Origin: Chitinophagales bacterium
Lineage (GTDB): Bacteria > Bacteroidota > Bacteroidia > Chitinophagales > Saprospiraceae
Assembly: GCA_013298845.1 (NCBI GenBank)
Contig: JAAFJN010000049.1
Coordinates: forward strand, 1-33,450
Reading direction: 5' to 3'
DNA length: 33,450 nucleotides
Shown here piece by piece: positions 17,383-25,714 of the stretch (position 1 is its first letter; each line of letters begins with the position of its first letter). The notes under the pieces are model-generated. The model was not told the DNA's origin and did not search any database. It saw only the letters and a program-made list of their open reading frames with translations. The position numbers and the translations under genes were made by a program.

Positions 17383-18807
17383 ATGTCAAGTCAAAATTAT
17401 ACCCAACGACTGCTCAAAGGCGGTGCATTTCGCAAAGAGTTACGCCTTACCCTGGCGCTTGCCTTACCCCTCATGTTGGGCGAATTGAGCAGTATGCTCA
17501 TGGGCGTTGCCGGTACCATGATGACGGGACATTTGGGCGAAACCTCGTTGGCTGCTTCCGGGGTAGCGAGTGTCATTTACGTCATGGCCATGCTGCTCAT
17601 TTGGGGCGGCGTTCGGATGATTCCCACGCCCGTTGCCGAAGCCCACGAACTCCGCGATGGGCATAAAATGCGCACCCTGGTATTGGCCGGGGCGTTGCTG
17701 TCGGTGTTCTTTTGGGTGGTTTGCAGCCTGTTGTTGTGGTTGGGTATCTACAATTTTGATTTGTTACAACAAGACCCCGAAGTGGCGCGATTGGCGGTGG
17801 GATACCTCAATATTATCATTTTTTGTTTGCCCGTCATGGTTCTGTTTGGCATTCTGATCAACTACGTGGATGCCTTTGGTTTTGTGCGCCTCACCATGTT
17901 TTTGGCCATTGGCGGTTTGTGCGTGGATGTGTTTTTGAACTGGTTGTTTATTTTTGGCCAATTCGGACTACCGCGCCTGGGCCTGAACGCCATTGCCATT
18001 AACACCGGAATCACGCATTTGCTCATGACGATGGTGTTGCTGCTGGTGGTGTGGAAACACCCGGAACTGGCTTATTTTCGCACCGCTTCCACCACTTGGG
18101 ACAAAGTAGTGGCCCAAACCAAAGCCTTTATTCGCTCCGGTATTCCTTCGGCCCTGCAAATTATGGTCGAATTCGCGGCGTTTGCCGCCGGTACCGTGCT
18201 GGTGGGGCAAATCAGCAAAACCGAACAGGCCGCCCACCAAATTGCCATTAACCTCATCGGGGTGACATACGTGACCATTATGGGCGTTTCCACGGCGGGA
18301 ATGATTCGGGTGGGGCAAGCGTTGGCTTACCAGAGCAAAGTCAAAATATGGATAGCGGGTGTGGCCTGCATTACCCTGGCCATGAGTTTTATGTTGTTGC
18401 CCACGGCGGCGTTTTTGCTGCTGCCCGGCCAAATTGTGGGTTGGTACATCGAAGAACCCCAGGTGGCGGGTATCGCCGTGACGCTGCTGTTTTTTGCCGG
18501 TATTTTTCAACTAGCCGATGCCGCGCAGGCATCCAGCATTTCGTTGTTGCGGGCCATGAACGACGTCAAATTTCCATCGCTGCTGTCGTTTATTGCTTTT
18601 TGGGTCATTGGTTTGCCCATTGGTTATTGGCTGGCGTTTGAGCAGGGTTGGAACGCCAAGGGCATTTGGGTGGGCTACCTGATCGCATTACTGATTCAGG
18701 CAGCCCTATTTACGAGTAGATTTTTTACAATTGTCAAAAGGTACCGTGGGAAAAAAGAAACCACTGATCTTACAGAAAATTCAATTGATGGCGCACCGCT
18801 GAACTAA
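17383..18807 (+). CDS. MATE-family multidrug/cation efflux transporter
   Basis: A protein of 474 residues from the ATG at 17383 (MSSQNYTQRLLKGG). It is an inner-membrane antiporter of the NorM/DinF type, which exports drugs or metabolites using a Na+ or H+ gradient. The duplicated MATE core is visible: LALPLMLGELSSMLMGVAGTM in the first half and GIPSALQIMVEFAAFAAGTVL in the second, with about twelve hydrophobic segments. An upstream in-frame start at 17242 would add about 47 Lys- and Ser-rich residues reading through the promoter box, so I reject it. The last 38 nt overlap the 3' end of the convergent crtB gene. Confidence 0.9.
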   Translation: MSSQNYTQRLLKGGAFRKELRLTLALALPLMLGELSSMLMGVAGTMMTGHLGETSLAASGVASVIYVMAMLLIWGGVRMIPTPVAEAHELRDGHKMRTLVLAGALLSVFFWVVCSLLLWLGIYNFDLLQQDPEVARLAVGYLNIIIFCLPVMVLFGILINYVDAFGFVRLTMFLAIGGLCVDVFLNWLFIFGQFGLPRLGLNAIAINTGITHLLMTMVLLLVVWKHPELAYFRTASTTWDKVVAQTKAFIRSGIPSALQIMVEFAAFAAGTVLVGQISKTEQAAHQIAINLIGVTYVTIMGVSTAGMIRVGQALAYQSKVKIWIAGVACITLAMSFMLLPTAAFLLLPGQIVGWYIEEPQVAGIAVTLLFFAGIFQLADAAQASSISLLRAMNDVKFPSLLSFIAFWVIGLPIGYWLAFEQGWNAKGIWVGYLIALLIQAALFTSRFFTIVKRYRGKKETTDLTENSIDGAPLN

Positions 18808-19612
18808 ACAGCAGGTACATCTTGCGCTTGTCGGATACCCGAATGCGCTCTTCCGCCACGCGTTGGGCGGGGGCTGATTTGATTTTGGCAAATAACTGCG
18901 TATAGTATTTGTACGCCAAATACACCCCAAAACGCGCACCTTTGGGCAATTGGCGAATGCCCACCAATGCATCGTCGAAATCGCGGGCAATATCGGCCTC
19001 AATTTGTTCTTTTTGTGAATGGTCAAAACGTGTAAAATCAACGTCGGGGAAATATACCCGGCCGCGCTCGTCAAAATCGCTTTTGATATCGCGCAGGAAA
19101 TTGATTTTTTGGAACGCCGCACCCAATTTGCGCGCCGGTTCTTTTAACCTTTGGTATTCGGCATCGTTGCCCTCGGTAAACACGCGCAGGCACATGAGGC
19201 CAACCACTTCCGCCGAACCGTAAATATATGCATCATAGCCCGCCGCATCGTATTTGTTTTTGTCCAAATCCATTTCCATGCTGTACAAAAAGGCATCAAT
19301 CAGTTCCATTTCGATGCCGTAACGGTGCACCACGCTTTGAAATGCGTGCAAAACGGGATTCAGGCTAATGCGTTCATTGATCGCCGAATACGTATCATTT
19401 TTAAACCGTTGGAGCAAATCGCGTTTGTCGTGACCGTGGAAAGTATCCACAATTTCATCCGCAAAACGGACAAAACCATAAATGCCGTAAATGGGCATTC
19501 GGAAACGCTGGTTAAATACGCGGATGCCCAGCGAAAACGAAGTGGAGTAACGTCTGGTAATCAGTTTGCTGCACTCGTTACAGGTGGTGTCGAATAATTG
19601 CAGGTGGTTCAT
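18770..19612 (-). CDS. crtB: Phytoene synthase (squalene/phytoene synthase family)
   Basis: A protein of 280 residues. It condenses two geranylgeranyl diphosphates to phytoene, the first committed step of carotenoid synthesis. Both Asp-rich Mg2+-diphosphate motifs are visible: DEIVD at 52-56 and RDIKSD at 174-179, followed by GRVYFP. The substrate-flap motif YSTSFSLG is at 22-29. It lies 24 nt downstream of crtI in the same orientation, so the two form an operon. Squalene synthase is possible from family membership alone, but the crtI partner makes phytoene synthase far more likely. Its 3' end overlaps the convergent MATE gene by 38 nt. Confidence 0.92.
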   Translation of the reverse strand: MNHLQLFDTTCNECSKLITRRYSTSFSLGIRVFNQRFRMPIYGIYGFVRFADEIVDTFHGHDKRDLLQRFKNDTYSAINERISLNPVLHAFQSVVHRYGIEMELIDAFLYSMEMDLDKNKYDAAGYDAYIYGSAEVVGLMCLRVFTEGNDAEYQRLKEPARKLGAAFQKINFLRDIKSDFDERGRVYFPDVDFTRFDHSQKEQIEADIARDFDDALVGIRQLPKGARFGVYLAYKYYTQLFAKIKSAPAQRVAEERIRVSDKRKMYLLFSSAVRHQLNFL

Positions 19613-19636
19613 AACAGTAAGTGGTTGCTTTTTTGT

Positions 19637-21112
19637 TTAATTAAAGTGCCGTATTACCTCGTTGGCAACCACTTCGCCGCTAATCAGCGAGGGTGGAACG
19701 CCCGGACCGGGAACGGTTAGTTGGCCTGTATAAAATAAGTTTTTTACTTTTTTACTCCGTAATTTGGGTTTCAGAAAGGCAGTTTGCATCAACGTATTGG
19801 CCAGGCCGTACGCATTGCCTTTAAATGCGTGGTAATCCTGCACAAAATCGCTGTGGGCGTACGCGCGTTTGTACACCACCGCGTCGCGAATGGATTGGCC
19901 CGTGAGCGACTCCAAACGCGTCATGATTAAATCGTAATAATGCTCCCGAACGGCGGGCGTATCTTCCAGCCCCGGCGCCACGGGAATTAATAAAAACAGG
20001 TTTTCGCAGCCTTCGGGGGCCACGTTGGGGTCGGTTACGGACGGCGCACTGACGTAAAACAACGGTTTTTGGGGCCAGGCCGGTGATTCGTAAATCTCCT
20101 GCGCGTGGCGGTTAAAGTCTTCGTCAAAAAACAGGTTGTGGTGTTTCAGGTTTTTCAGGCGTTTGTTCACACCAATATAGTACAACAAACTGGACGGCGC
20201 CATGGTGCGTTTGTCCCAGTATTGATCGGAGTAATTGCGGTGTTCGGGCTGAAGCAATTGAGAATCTACGTGGTGGTAGTCGGCACCGCCAATCACAATG
20301 TCGGCTTTGTACACGGTGCCATCGTGGAGGTGCACCGCCGTGGCGTGTCCGTTGGGCACTTCGATGTGGCGCACTTCGCTGTTGACGTGTATTTCAACGC
20401 CCAGTTCTTGGGCCAAAGTGACCATTCCTTCCACAATTTTGTGCATACCGCCCATGGGGTACCAGGTGCCCAGCGCCATATCGGCGTAATTCATGAGGCT
20501 GTACAACGCGGGGGTATTTTGTGGGGTGGCCCCCAAAAACAAAACGGGAAATTCGAGCAACTGAATCAGTTGTTCGTTTTTAAATAAATTCCGAACGTGG
20601 CTCGACATGGAGGTAAACATCTGGATGCGGAACATACTTTTCAAAACGCGCATATCCGCAAATTCCATGATGTTGTGCGAGGGCTTGCGTACAAAATCGT
20701 TCATGCCCACTTCGTATTTGTACTGGGCTTCTTTCAAAAACGTCCGCAAATTAGCCGCGCTGCCCGGCTCATAATGTTCAAACATGGCTTCCAGTTCGCC
20801 CATGTTGGCCGGAACATTCATGCGTTGATCGGGGCCAAACCAAACCGAATAAGAAGGGTCGAGGCGCACCAAATTGTAATAATCGGATACTTTTTTGCCA
20901 AAAGAAGCAAAAAAAGCCTCAAAAACATCGGGCATCCAATACCACGACGGACCCATGTCGAACATAAATCCGTTGGCTTCAAATTTACGCGCGCGACCGC
21001 CCGGCATTTCATTTTTTTCCAATACAGTGACTTTATAACCGGCTTTTGCCAAATGACAAGCCGACGACAACCCTGCAAATCCCGAACCAATAATGACTAC
21101 TTGTTTACTCAT
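19637..21112 (-). CDS. crtI: Phytoene desaturase (CrtI family)
   Basis: A protein of 491 residues from the ATG at 21112 (MSKQVVIIGSGFAGLSSA). It is an FAD-dependent enzyme introducing double bonds into phytoene, towards lycopene or neurosporene. The dinucleotide-binding motif GSGFAGLSSACHLAKAGYKV lies at 9-28, followed by VLEKNEMPGGRARKF. The C-terminal CrtI signature is FYTGQLTVPGPGVPPSLISG. A Shine-Dalgarno-like AGGAAAGGG directly precedes this ATG. An in-frame extension to 21238 would add a Pro-rich tail (PTPPTSPPPPPHHKK) from G-rich intergenic DNA and is not credible. The number of desaturation steps cannot be read from sequence. Confidence 0.92.
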   Translation of the reverse strand: MSKQVVIIGSGFAGLSSACHLAKAGYKVTVLEKNEMPGGRARKFEANGFMFDMGPSWYWMPDVFEAFFASFGKKVSDYYNLVRLDPSYSVWFGPDQRMNVPANMGELEAMFEHYEPGSAANLRTFLKEAQYKYEVGMNDFVRKPSHNIMEFADMRVLKSMFRIQMFTSMSSHVRNLFKNEQLIQLLEFPVLFLGATPQNTPALYSLMNYADMALGTWYPMGGMHKIVEGMVTLAQELGVEIHVNSEVRHIEVPNGHATAVHLHDGTVYKADIVIGGADYHHVDSQLLQPEHRNYSDQYWDKRTMAPSSLLYYIGVNKRLKNLKHHNLFFDEDFNRHAQEIYESPAWPQKPLFYVSAPSVTDPNVAPEGCENLFLLIPVAPGLEDTPAVREHYYDLIMTRLESLTGQSIRDAVVYKRAYAHSDFVQDYHAFKGNAYGLANTLMQTAFLKPKLRSKKVKNLFYTGQLTVPGPGVPPSLISGEVVANEVIRHFN

Positions 21113-21394
21113 ACCCTTTCCTAACATCCAAGCGGAATTTTTGTTTAGTTTTTCGGATCTAAAAGTTAAACAAATTTTTTTATGGTGGGGTGGAGGGGGT
21201 GGGGAAGTTGGTGGTGTAGGCTTTTTTTTCTGCAACAAATTAACGGGGCATTTGTAGAGTTTGCAAATGCTCTGTTTGTGAGACGTGTTTTGGATTTAAA
21301 TTTTAACGGTTGAATATACGAACGTGCGACGTTTAGGAAGCACTTTTCGGATGTTCGTTGTTCTCGGTTTTATTTCAAAGTCTTTGCGGGTTCA
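21113..21394. other. Intergenic boundary between core-like and accessory DNA
   Basis: It contains a G-rich stretch (about 21183-21215) just upstream of crtI and, from 21301, the degenerate attC-like site described separately. Base composition changes sharply here: genes to the left are moderate in GC, those to the right AT-rich. No gene is seen. Confidence 0.5.
21318..21366 (-). repeat. Degenerate attC-like site at the array's distal end
   Basis: On the minus strand CGAGAAC (21366-21360) is followed by AACGAAC and, after a spacer, ACGTTCGT, giving a short inverted repeat. The CGAGAAC box equals the one at 24046-24040. It is the reverse complement of the box (GTTCTCG) that opens the cassette starting near 23963. 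The partner GTT box is unclear. Low confidence. Confidence 0.3.
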
Positions 21395-22372
21395 TTAAAT
21401 ATTAAATTTATCAAGACCTATCGAAATAATCATATCTGATAGTTCATTAACGTCAATATGCCTTATTCCGTTCATATCTGCTAGATTTATTGCTTCTTCG
21501 GAAAACTTTGCTGATGAAACTACCCATCCAATTTTTGGTTGAATACTATCAGCATCTTCCTGCCTCAATGCTTCGATTATTTGCTTAACTGCATGTATAT
21601 CAGTTTCATTATTATGATATTTTACCTGCACATAAATCCTAATGCCCAAGTTGATAAAATCTGCGATCACATCTACATCTGCAATATTGTTTTTATAAAT
21701 TCTATTTGAAGGCAGTTTGCTTGTGTCTGCTCCAAGTGCTGTCAATAGTTGCCTTACCAATTCTTCAAACTTTTTTGGAGTAAGATTGGTTGACTTTGAA
21801 GACAATACTGAAATTAACTGTTCCCTGAGTTTGTCTTGTGCTTGATCCTTGAACGAAACTGCTTTGTTGTTTGCGGCTAATTCTAATGCGGTATTTATGC
21901 TTGGAATTAGATCTCCTGCACCTACACATGTTCCCTGATATTTTAATCTCGAAATGAGGCCTGAATCGCAGTAGTCTCTTAAAATTGGTTTTTTATTATT
22001 TAGCCATTTTACATTTCGCCTTATCGCAGTATCATCCTTTAACCCAGATTCAAAGTAATACGCTTCTCCTGTAATCTCACCGATATAAAATGCCCTAGGA
22101 ATTGGTACTAATACATAATCGCCTTCTTGCATCTCCCGGATAAATCTCCATAAGTACCCGACTGCTTGTCCAAGAGAATATGGGTTCTCATTATAATCAG
22201 AATATTCCTGTATTAGCAGCCTCTTAAAGTCATCCCTTGATAATTTATCGTCAAGTAACAGGTCTTGTATGTTTGACCACCCAATGACAATTAAGTCTTC
22301 TTTTAATACAAGTTCTTCAACTCTGCTAATTTTACTTGGAGCACAACGAATTATGAAAGCATTTTGTGGCAT
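21395..22372 (-). CDS. Mrr-type restriction endonuclease (type IV-like)
   Basis: A protein of 325 residues. The C-terminal half fits the Mrr catalytic domain, a PD-(D/E)xK nuclease that cleaves modified DNA: FEELVRQLLTALGAD (about 203-217), the catalytic Asp in ADVDVIADF (about 232-240) and the QxK motif in IYVQVKYH (about 243-250). The N-terminal half (MPQNAFIIRC ... GDYVLVPIPRAFYIGEITG) resembles an EVE/PUA-like base-reading module found fused to such nucleases. It starts 16 nt after the DUF2726 gene, so the two form an operon. The likely role is defence against modified foreign DNA; partner dependence is inference. Confidence 0.78.
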   Translation of the reverse strand: MPQNAFIIRCAPSKISRVEELVLKEDLIVIGWSNIQDLLLDDKLSRDDFKRLLIQEYSDYNENPYSLGQAVGYLWRFIREMQEGDYVLVPIPRAFYIGEITGEAYYFESGLKDDTAIRRNVKWLNNKKPILRDYCDSGLISRLKYQGTCVGAGDLIPSINTALELAANNKAVSFKDQAQDKLREQLISVLSSKSTNLTPKKFEELVRQLLTALGADTSKLPSNRIYKNNIADVDVIADFINLGIRIYVQVKYHNNETDIHAVKQIIEALRQEDADSIQPKIGWVVSSAKFSEEAINLADMNGIRHIDVNELSDMIISIGLDKFNI

Positions 22373-22388
22373 ATCTGCTATTTATGAG

Positions 22389-23246
22389 TTATTGATTTAG
22401 TTTTGATCGAATATCAGTAATTAATTCAATAAATGTTTGTTCGTCAATTTTTTTATTGGCATTATGCCTTATCCTAATTAATTTAAGCCCAGCGAGGCTG
22501 AATATCTTATCTTTGATTTTATCATTTTCTTCTACTCTGTCGAGGTCATGCCAAACACTGTCAAGTTCAAGAAAATAGATAGGTTTATACCCTTTTAACT
22601 GATCAAAAATGATAAAATCAATAACTGATTTGTAAAAATATTCTCCTTCTTTGGGTGTCAATTGCCCGCTTATTGCATTAAAATTTATTATATTACTCAT
22701 GGCCACGTTTGGATAAACAAGGTAAGAGTCAAAAACCTGCCTCAATGCCAAATATAGTTTTTGTTCTTCGAGCGATTTGAAAAGAGATATACTTGCTTCT
22801 ATATTTGTAGGTATTGGGTTGTGGGTTATTTTTATATATTCTTGCCAGTCGTGTTCGATTGTTTGCGTTTCTGTCTCCGAGTGCAGTTTTATTACTTCTT
22901 TACTTAAACCTTCATCGGGAAAAATATTAGCAAATCTAATTGCCTTTTTTAGATCATCTTTATATTTATTCACTAAAATCAGAGTAAGGCTTTTGTAGTT
23001 TTCCTCTCCGATTTGATAAAATTTGGGATGAAAATTATGTAGCATTTCAAGAGAATACCAATAGTCATCATCAGTTAGCCCCTCTTTTGAGAGTCTTACA
23101 AATTCATCTTCAACCGTTTTCGTAGCAGCCGAAAGCATAGGGTCATTTTTGATTTTATCCTTTCCCCTAAAAAGGAACTCTCGCAATTCCTTGTAGTTTT
23201 TGGTTGCTAACCAAGCATATACCGTTTCCTGACTTGTTACATTCAT
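22389..23246 (-). CDS. DUF2726-domain protein, possible PD-(D/E)xK partner of the Mrr nuclease
   Basis: A protein of 285 residues. The C-terminal 110 or so residues match the DUF2726 pattern: EYFYKSVIDFIIFDQ, then PIYFLELDSVWHD, then DKIKDKIFSLAGLKLIRI. The spaced Asp and ELD residues resemble a PD-(D/E)xK nuclease core, but the usual Lys after the acidic pair is not obvious (ELDSVWHD), so catalysis is doubtful. The N-terminal about 170 residues are helical and unrecognised (YAWLATKNYKELREFLF). It is the first gene of a two-gene unit with the Mrr-type nuclease. Probably a defence or DNA-processing role; not established. Confidence 0.6.
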   Translation of the reverse strand: MNVTSQETVYAWLATKNYKELREFLFRGKDKIKNDPMLSAATKTVEDEFVRLSKEGLTDDDYWYSLEMLHNFHPKFYQIGEENYKSLTLILVNKYKDDLKKAIRFANIFPDEGLSKEVIKLHSETETQTIEHDWQEYIKITHNPIPTNIEASISLFKSLEEQKLYLALRQVFDSYLVYPNVAMSNIINFNAISGQLTPKEGEYFYKSVIDFIIFDQLKGYKPIYFLELDSVWHDLDRVEENDKIKDKIFSLAGLKLIRIRHNANKKIDEQTFIELITDIRSKLNQ

Positions 23247-23372
23247 TTTTTAGTATATTTTTCATCAATAAAGTGTGCATGGACTATCTATGGGGCCGAT
23301 GTTGATTTCGTACATTGGCTAACTATCCGCCATATGAGACTCAAATATTATTTTTGGGTTTGTTTGTACTCC
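23247..23372 (-). other. Spacer with possible decayed attC-like site
   Basis: On the minus strand CATATGGCGGATAG (about 23336-23323) and ATAGTCCATGCAC (about 23290-23278) weakly pair. The second arm shares GTCCATGC with the site at 23958-24046. GTTAGCC occurs inside. The usual AAC/GTT end boxes are not both present, so this is weak. Confidence 0.25.
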
Positions 23373-23918
23373 TCAAAACACGTCATAAACACCCGCTTCA
23401 TTGAACTTTTGTTTTGTGATTTCAGGAATTCCGAAAGTATGGTTTTGGGCATGTGCTATTGAAGTTTCTGAGACGTTGAACCAGCAATTGAGGCTTTTAC
23501 TTTTATCTTTTAGAATTTCATACCCAGAAAGATACATTGCCAAAATAAAATCGCCATTTGCGACATAATGGTTTCCGTAACCGAAATGACGAATAAAGAA
23601 GCCTTCTGCAACATGTTTTAAGCCGTAACTATGACCCGAAGGTTTTTTATTTATCTTTTCTGACTTTGATAATATATCCATTGCAAAAGTCTGCGCTCTC
23701 TGTACTGCCTTAAAATCAAACGGCTTGTTTTTAATTGCAGTAAGATGTTCTTGTTCGGTAGCAAAATCAAAGACAAAACCATTTCGCATCAAACCAAATG
23801 GAATTGGCAGAGAAAGCAATTCGCTTTTCGGTTGAATGTTGAACACTTGTGTTCTGAAAACGAAAAGTCTTGGGTAAATTTCTTCTCTCTTGACTGTCAA
23901 TTGACTGATTTTCTCCAT
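23373..23918 (-). CDS. Uncharacterised small protein with SYGLKH motif
   Basis: A protein of 181 residues from the ATG at 23918 (MEKISQLTVKREEIYP). I do not recognise a characterised family. The stretch GHSYGLKHVAEGFF, then YVANGDFILAMYLSGYE, then SLNCWFNVS resembles a motif I associate with small proteins of phages and other mobile elements. No signal peptide or membrane helix is seen. A longer start at 24038 would encode the attC-like repeat (MHGTAMLPNAQPAKPTQG) and is rejected. It follows the attC-like site by 40 nt, the expected place for the first gene of a cassette. Confidence 0.6.
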   Translation of the reverse strand: MEKISQLTVKREEIYPRLFVFRTQVFNIQPKSELLSLPIPFGLMRNGFVFDFATEQEHLTAIKNKPFDFKAVQRAQTFAMDILSKSEKINKKPSGHSYGLKHVAEGFFIRHFGYGNHYVANGDFILAMYLSGYEILKDKSKSLNCWFNVSETSIAHAQNHTFGIPEITKQKFNEAGVYDVF

Positions 23919-23957
23919 TTTTAAAAATTTATTGATTATTATTTTATTTATTCTTGC

Positions 23958-24046
23958 CGAGAACTGGCGCATGGACGCTGTGCTGCCCTGCGTTGGCTTT
24001 GCGGGTTGGGCGTTGGGCAGCATAGCCGTTCCATGCATTGTTCTCG
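23958..24046 (-). repeat. attC-like cassette recombination site (site B)
   Basis: An 89-nt imperfect inverted repeat. The outer boxes are CGAGAAC and GTTCTCG (perfect complements). Inner arms are GCATGGAACGGCTATGCTGCCC and GGGCAGCACAGCGTCCATGC, with an unpaired base offset typical of attC. On the minus strand it starts 5 nt after the caspase stop codon. Its centre (GCAAAGCCAACGCAGGGC) resembles that of site D (GCAAACCCAACGCACGGC). Confidence 0.6.
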
Positions 24047-24050
24047 ATTT

Positions 24051-25217
24051 TTATGGTTCATACGCTCTAAATTCAGAAATTAATTCACGATTAGAGTTTA
24101 TTTTGATGTAAAGATGATACCGCCCTCCAATTAACCGCTCAAAAAAATTATCTGAATGTAATTTATACCCAACAGAAATAATTGTGTTATTATCAAAAAA
24201 TACATTCTTCAATAAAGCCTCATGAACAAAAGGCCCCCCTCCTGTATCATTCCTATTCGGAGGACTAATTGTAATGCATTTTATTTTTATATTTTTTATT
24301 CCAGGCAGTACATCGAGTTGCATGTTTGAGAAACCTGACAATTTTCCACAAAAATTCTCATCTAAATAAATTTCAATATCAGTATAGTTCCTATAATACC
24401 CGCTCATTGAGATTTTAAATTCATCAACACGAATAAAATTTACTCTTACTGTATTCTGTTCTATTGTTTTTTCAGTTGCTTCTTTATCATAGCAAACGTT
24501 GTAAAAAAGATTAAAATTAGCAATGTTTAATCTGTCTTTTTTTTGAATTGCCGGTAGGTTTTTGGTTTTTAAAGTATTTGAAATATCATCAAATAAGTTG
24601 TTCAACGAAATATATTTATTAGAGTTAGAGTTTCCCTTTTTTAAAACCTCTAAAAAAGCATCAGTAAAGTATGTCATTTTTGAATCTTGGGCGTAATAAC
24701 TGGCTTCGTTATGAGGGGAAGAAGTTATTATATAACTACCTTTGATGTTTTCGTTTGGTAGTGGTTCATTATCAGATAGAGTTGCAATTCCGCTATAACA
24801 ACAATCAAGAATAATAATACTCTTTGCAATCCTTGAACTTTCAATGATGTTTTTAACAATTTGAAAATTTAATCCAGAGACTTCGATATTGCTTTTTTTA
24901 CTATTTGTGGTTATCAAATATAAGTTTGATCTATCAGTTCTGAATCCATGACCAGAAAAATAAAATATTAAACAATCCAAATCTATTTGTTGTAGTATAT
25001 TTTTTAAATCACTTACAATGAGATAATTTTCTTTATTAAAGAATTCAAATAAATTACTACTATTTATTCCTAATATTCTATCATCAAGGAATTTTAGTTT
25101 TAATTCATTAATATTATTCTCAATTTGAGAAACATCTTTAAAGTCAATAGTGTACTTACTAGTTCCAACCAAAACAACTTTGGTTTTTTGTACATTAATT
25201 GATAAAGCATTATTCAT
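24051..25217 (-). CDS. Caspase-family (peptidase C14) protease of an EACC1-linked conflict system
   Basis: A protein of 388 residues. The N-terminal about 240 residues are a caspase/metacaspase-like domain. The catalytic His90 is in FYFSGHGF and the catalytic Cys140 in IILDCCYSG, with an opening VVLVGTSKY strand. The C-terminal about 145 residues form a beta-rich domain (IEIYLDENFCGKLSGF, IKIKCITISPP) with no family I recognise; it may sense or bind a trigger. Its ATG overlaps the last 8 nt of the EACC1 gene, so the two are translationally coupled. In EACC1 systems described by comparative genomics, variable effectors such as caspases pair with the constant EACC1 partner and are thought to cause cell death on invasion. 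Function here is inference from that pairing. Confidence 0.82.
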   Translation of the reverse strand: MNNALSINVQKTKVVLVGTSKYTIDFKDVSQIENNINELKLKFLDDRILGINSSNLFEFFNKENYLIVSDLKNILQQIDLDCLIFYFSGHGFRTDRSNLYLITTNSKKSNIEVSGLNFQIVKNIIESSRIAKSIIILDCCYSGIATLSDNEPLPNENIKGSYIITSSPHNEASYYAQDSKMTYFTDAFLEVLKKGNSNSNKYISLNNLFDDISNTLKTKNLPAIQKKDRLNIANFNLFYNVCYDKEATEKTIEQNTVRVNFIRVDEFKISMSGYYRNYTDIEIYLDENFCGKLSGFSNMQLDVLPGIKNIKIKCITISPPNRNDTGGGPFVHEALLKNVFFDNNTIISVGYKLHSDNFFERLIGGRYHLYIKINSNRELISEFRAYEP

Positions 25218-25587
25218 TTTCTAATTTTTTAGAGTAAAAATCGTCATATATTTTTTTTGCATCCTCAATGTTTTGATGAGTTATCTCTACGTTCAATGTT
25301 CTATTGTTATCGATAATTACAACTTTTATTTTTTCCTTTTCAGCATTTATTTTTTCCTTTTCTATTTGAATTTTTAAATAATCCCTGATGCAATTAAACA
25401 ACCCAGTAATTGTTGTAGCGATTGCAGTCGAACCTAAAATCACTTGGAGTATTGAGAGGTCAACACCTCCCAAAGTGTTATTATTACTTACTTCTAAAAA
25501 GTGCGATGAATACCCTTCCGAAGACAAGAATTCTTTTAGTTCATCGATATCTAATCCTGAATCTGAACTTATTTGAATTTTATTCAT
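25210..25587 (-). CDS. EACC1-like effector-associated component
   Basis: A protein of 125 residues. The layout fits effector-associated constant component 1: an N-terminal strand/helix unit (IQISSDSGLDIDELKEFLSS), a glycine-containing hydrophobic segment (VDLSILQVILGSTAIATTIT, residues 42-61), an amphipathic helix with IRDYLKIQIEKEKINAEKEK, then a final beta/alpha piece (IKVVIIDNNRTLNVEI). The hydrophobic segment could be a membrane helix. It is first in a two-gene unit, overlapping the caspase gene by 8 nt. The 250-bp promoter/hairpin repeat lies just upstream. It probably holds or presents the caspase effector; the mechanism is not known from sequence. Confidence 0.68.
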   Translation of the reverse strand: MNKIQISSDSGLDIDELKEFLSSEGYSSHFLEVSNNNTLGGVDLSILQVILGSTAIATTITGLFNCIRDYLKIQIEKEKINAEKEKIKVVIIDNNRTLNVEITHQNIEDAKKIYDDFYSKKLENE

Positions 25588-25614
25588 GTTTTAAATTTTA
25601 TTTTTTATGATTGT

Positions 25615-25690
25615 CGAGAACTACCCTTACACGCAACAGCGACAAACCAAAACACGCAGCGTATTTTACTTTGTCGCTATTGCGTGTAAG
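25615..25690 (-). repeat. attC-like site (site C) opening the EACC1-caspase cassette
   Basis: Arms CTTACACGCAACAGCGACAAA (25626-25646) and TTTGTCGCTATTGCGTGTAAG (25670-25690) pair over 21 positions with one mismatch. On the minus strand the gene-proximal box is GTTCTCG (25621-25615), the exact complement of the CGAGAAC box at the cassette's other end. The distal AAC box is missing; its place is taken by the start of the 250-bp repeat. Confidence 0.55.
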
Positions 25691-25714
25691 TAACTCCGTC
25701 CGCACCCAAGAAAC

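Noticed and set aside
21183-21215. G-rich stretch as a G-quadruplex
   Set aside because: There are three runs of four or more G, but the fourth run has only two; a stable three-layer quadruplex is not supported.
21113-21238. N-terminal extension of CrtI rich in proline
   Set aside because: It comes from G-rich intergenic DNA. The FAD-binding motif begins right after the ATG at 21112, which has a good ribosome-binding site.
23919-24038. Longer start of the 181-residue protein
   Set aside because: The added residues translate the attC-like hairpin (site B); the internal ATG at 23918 fits better.
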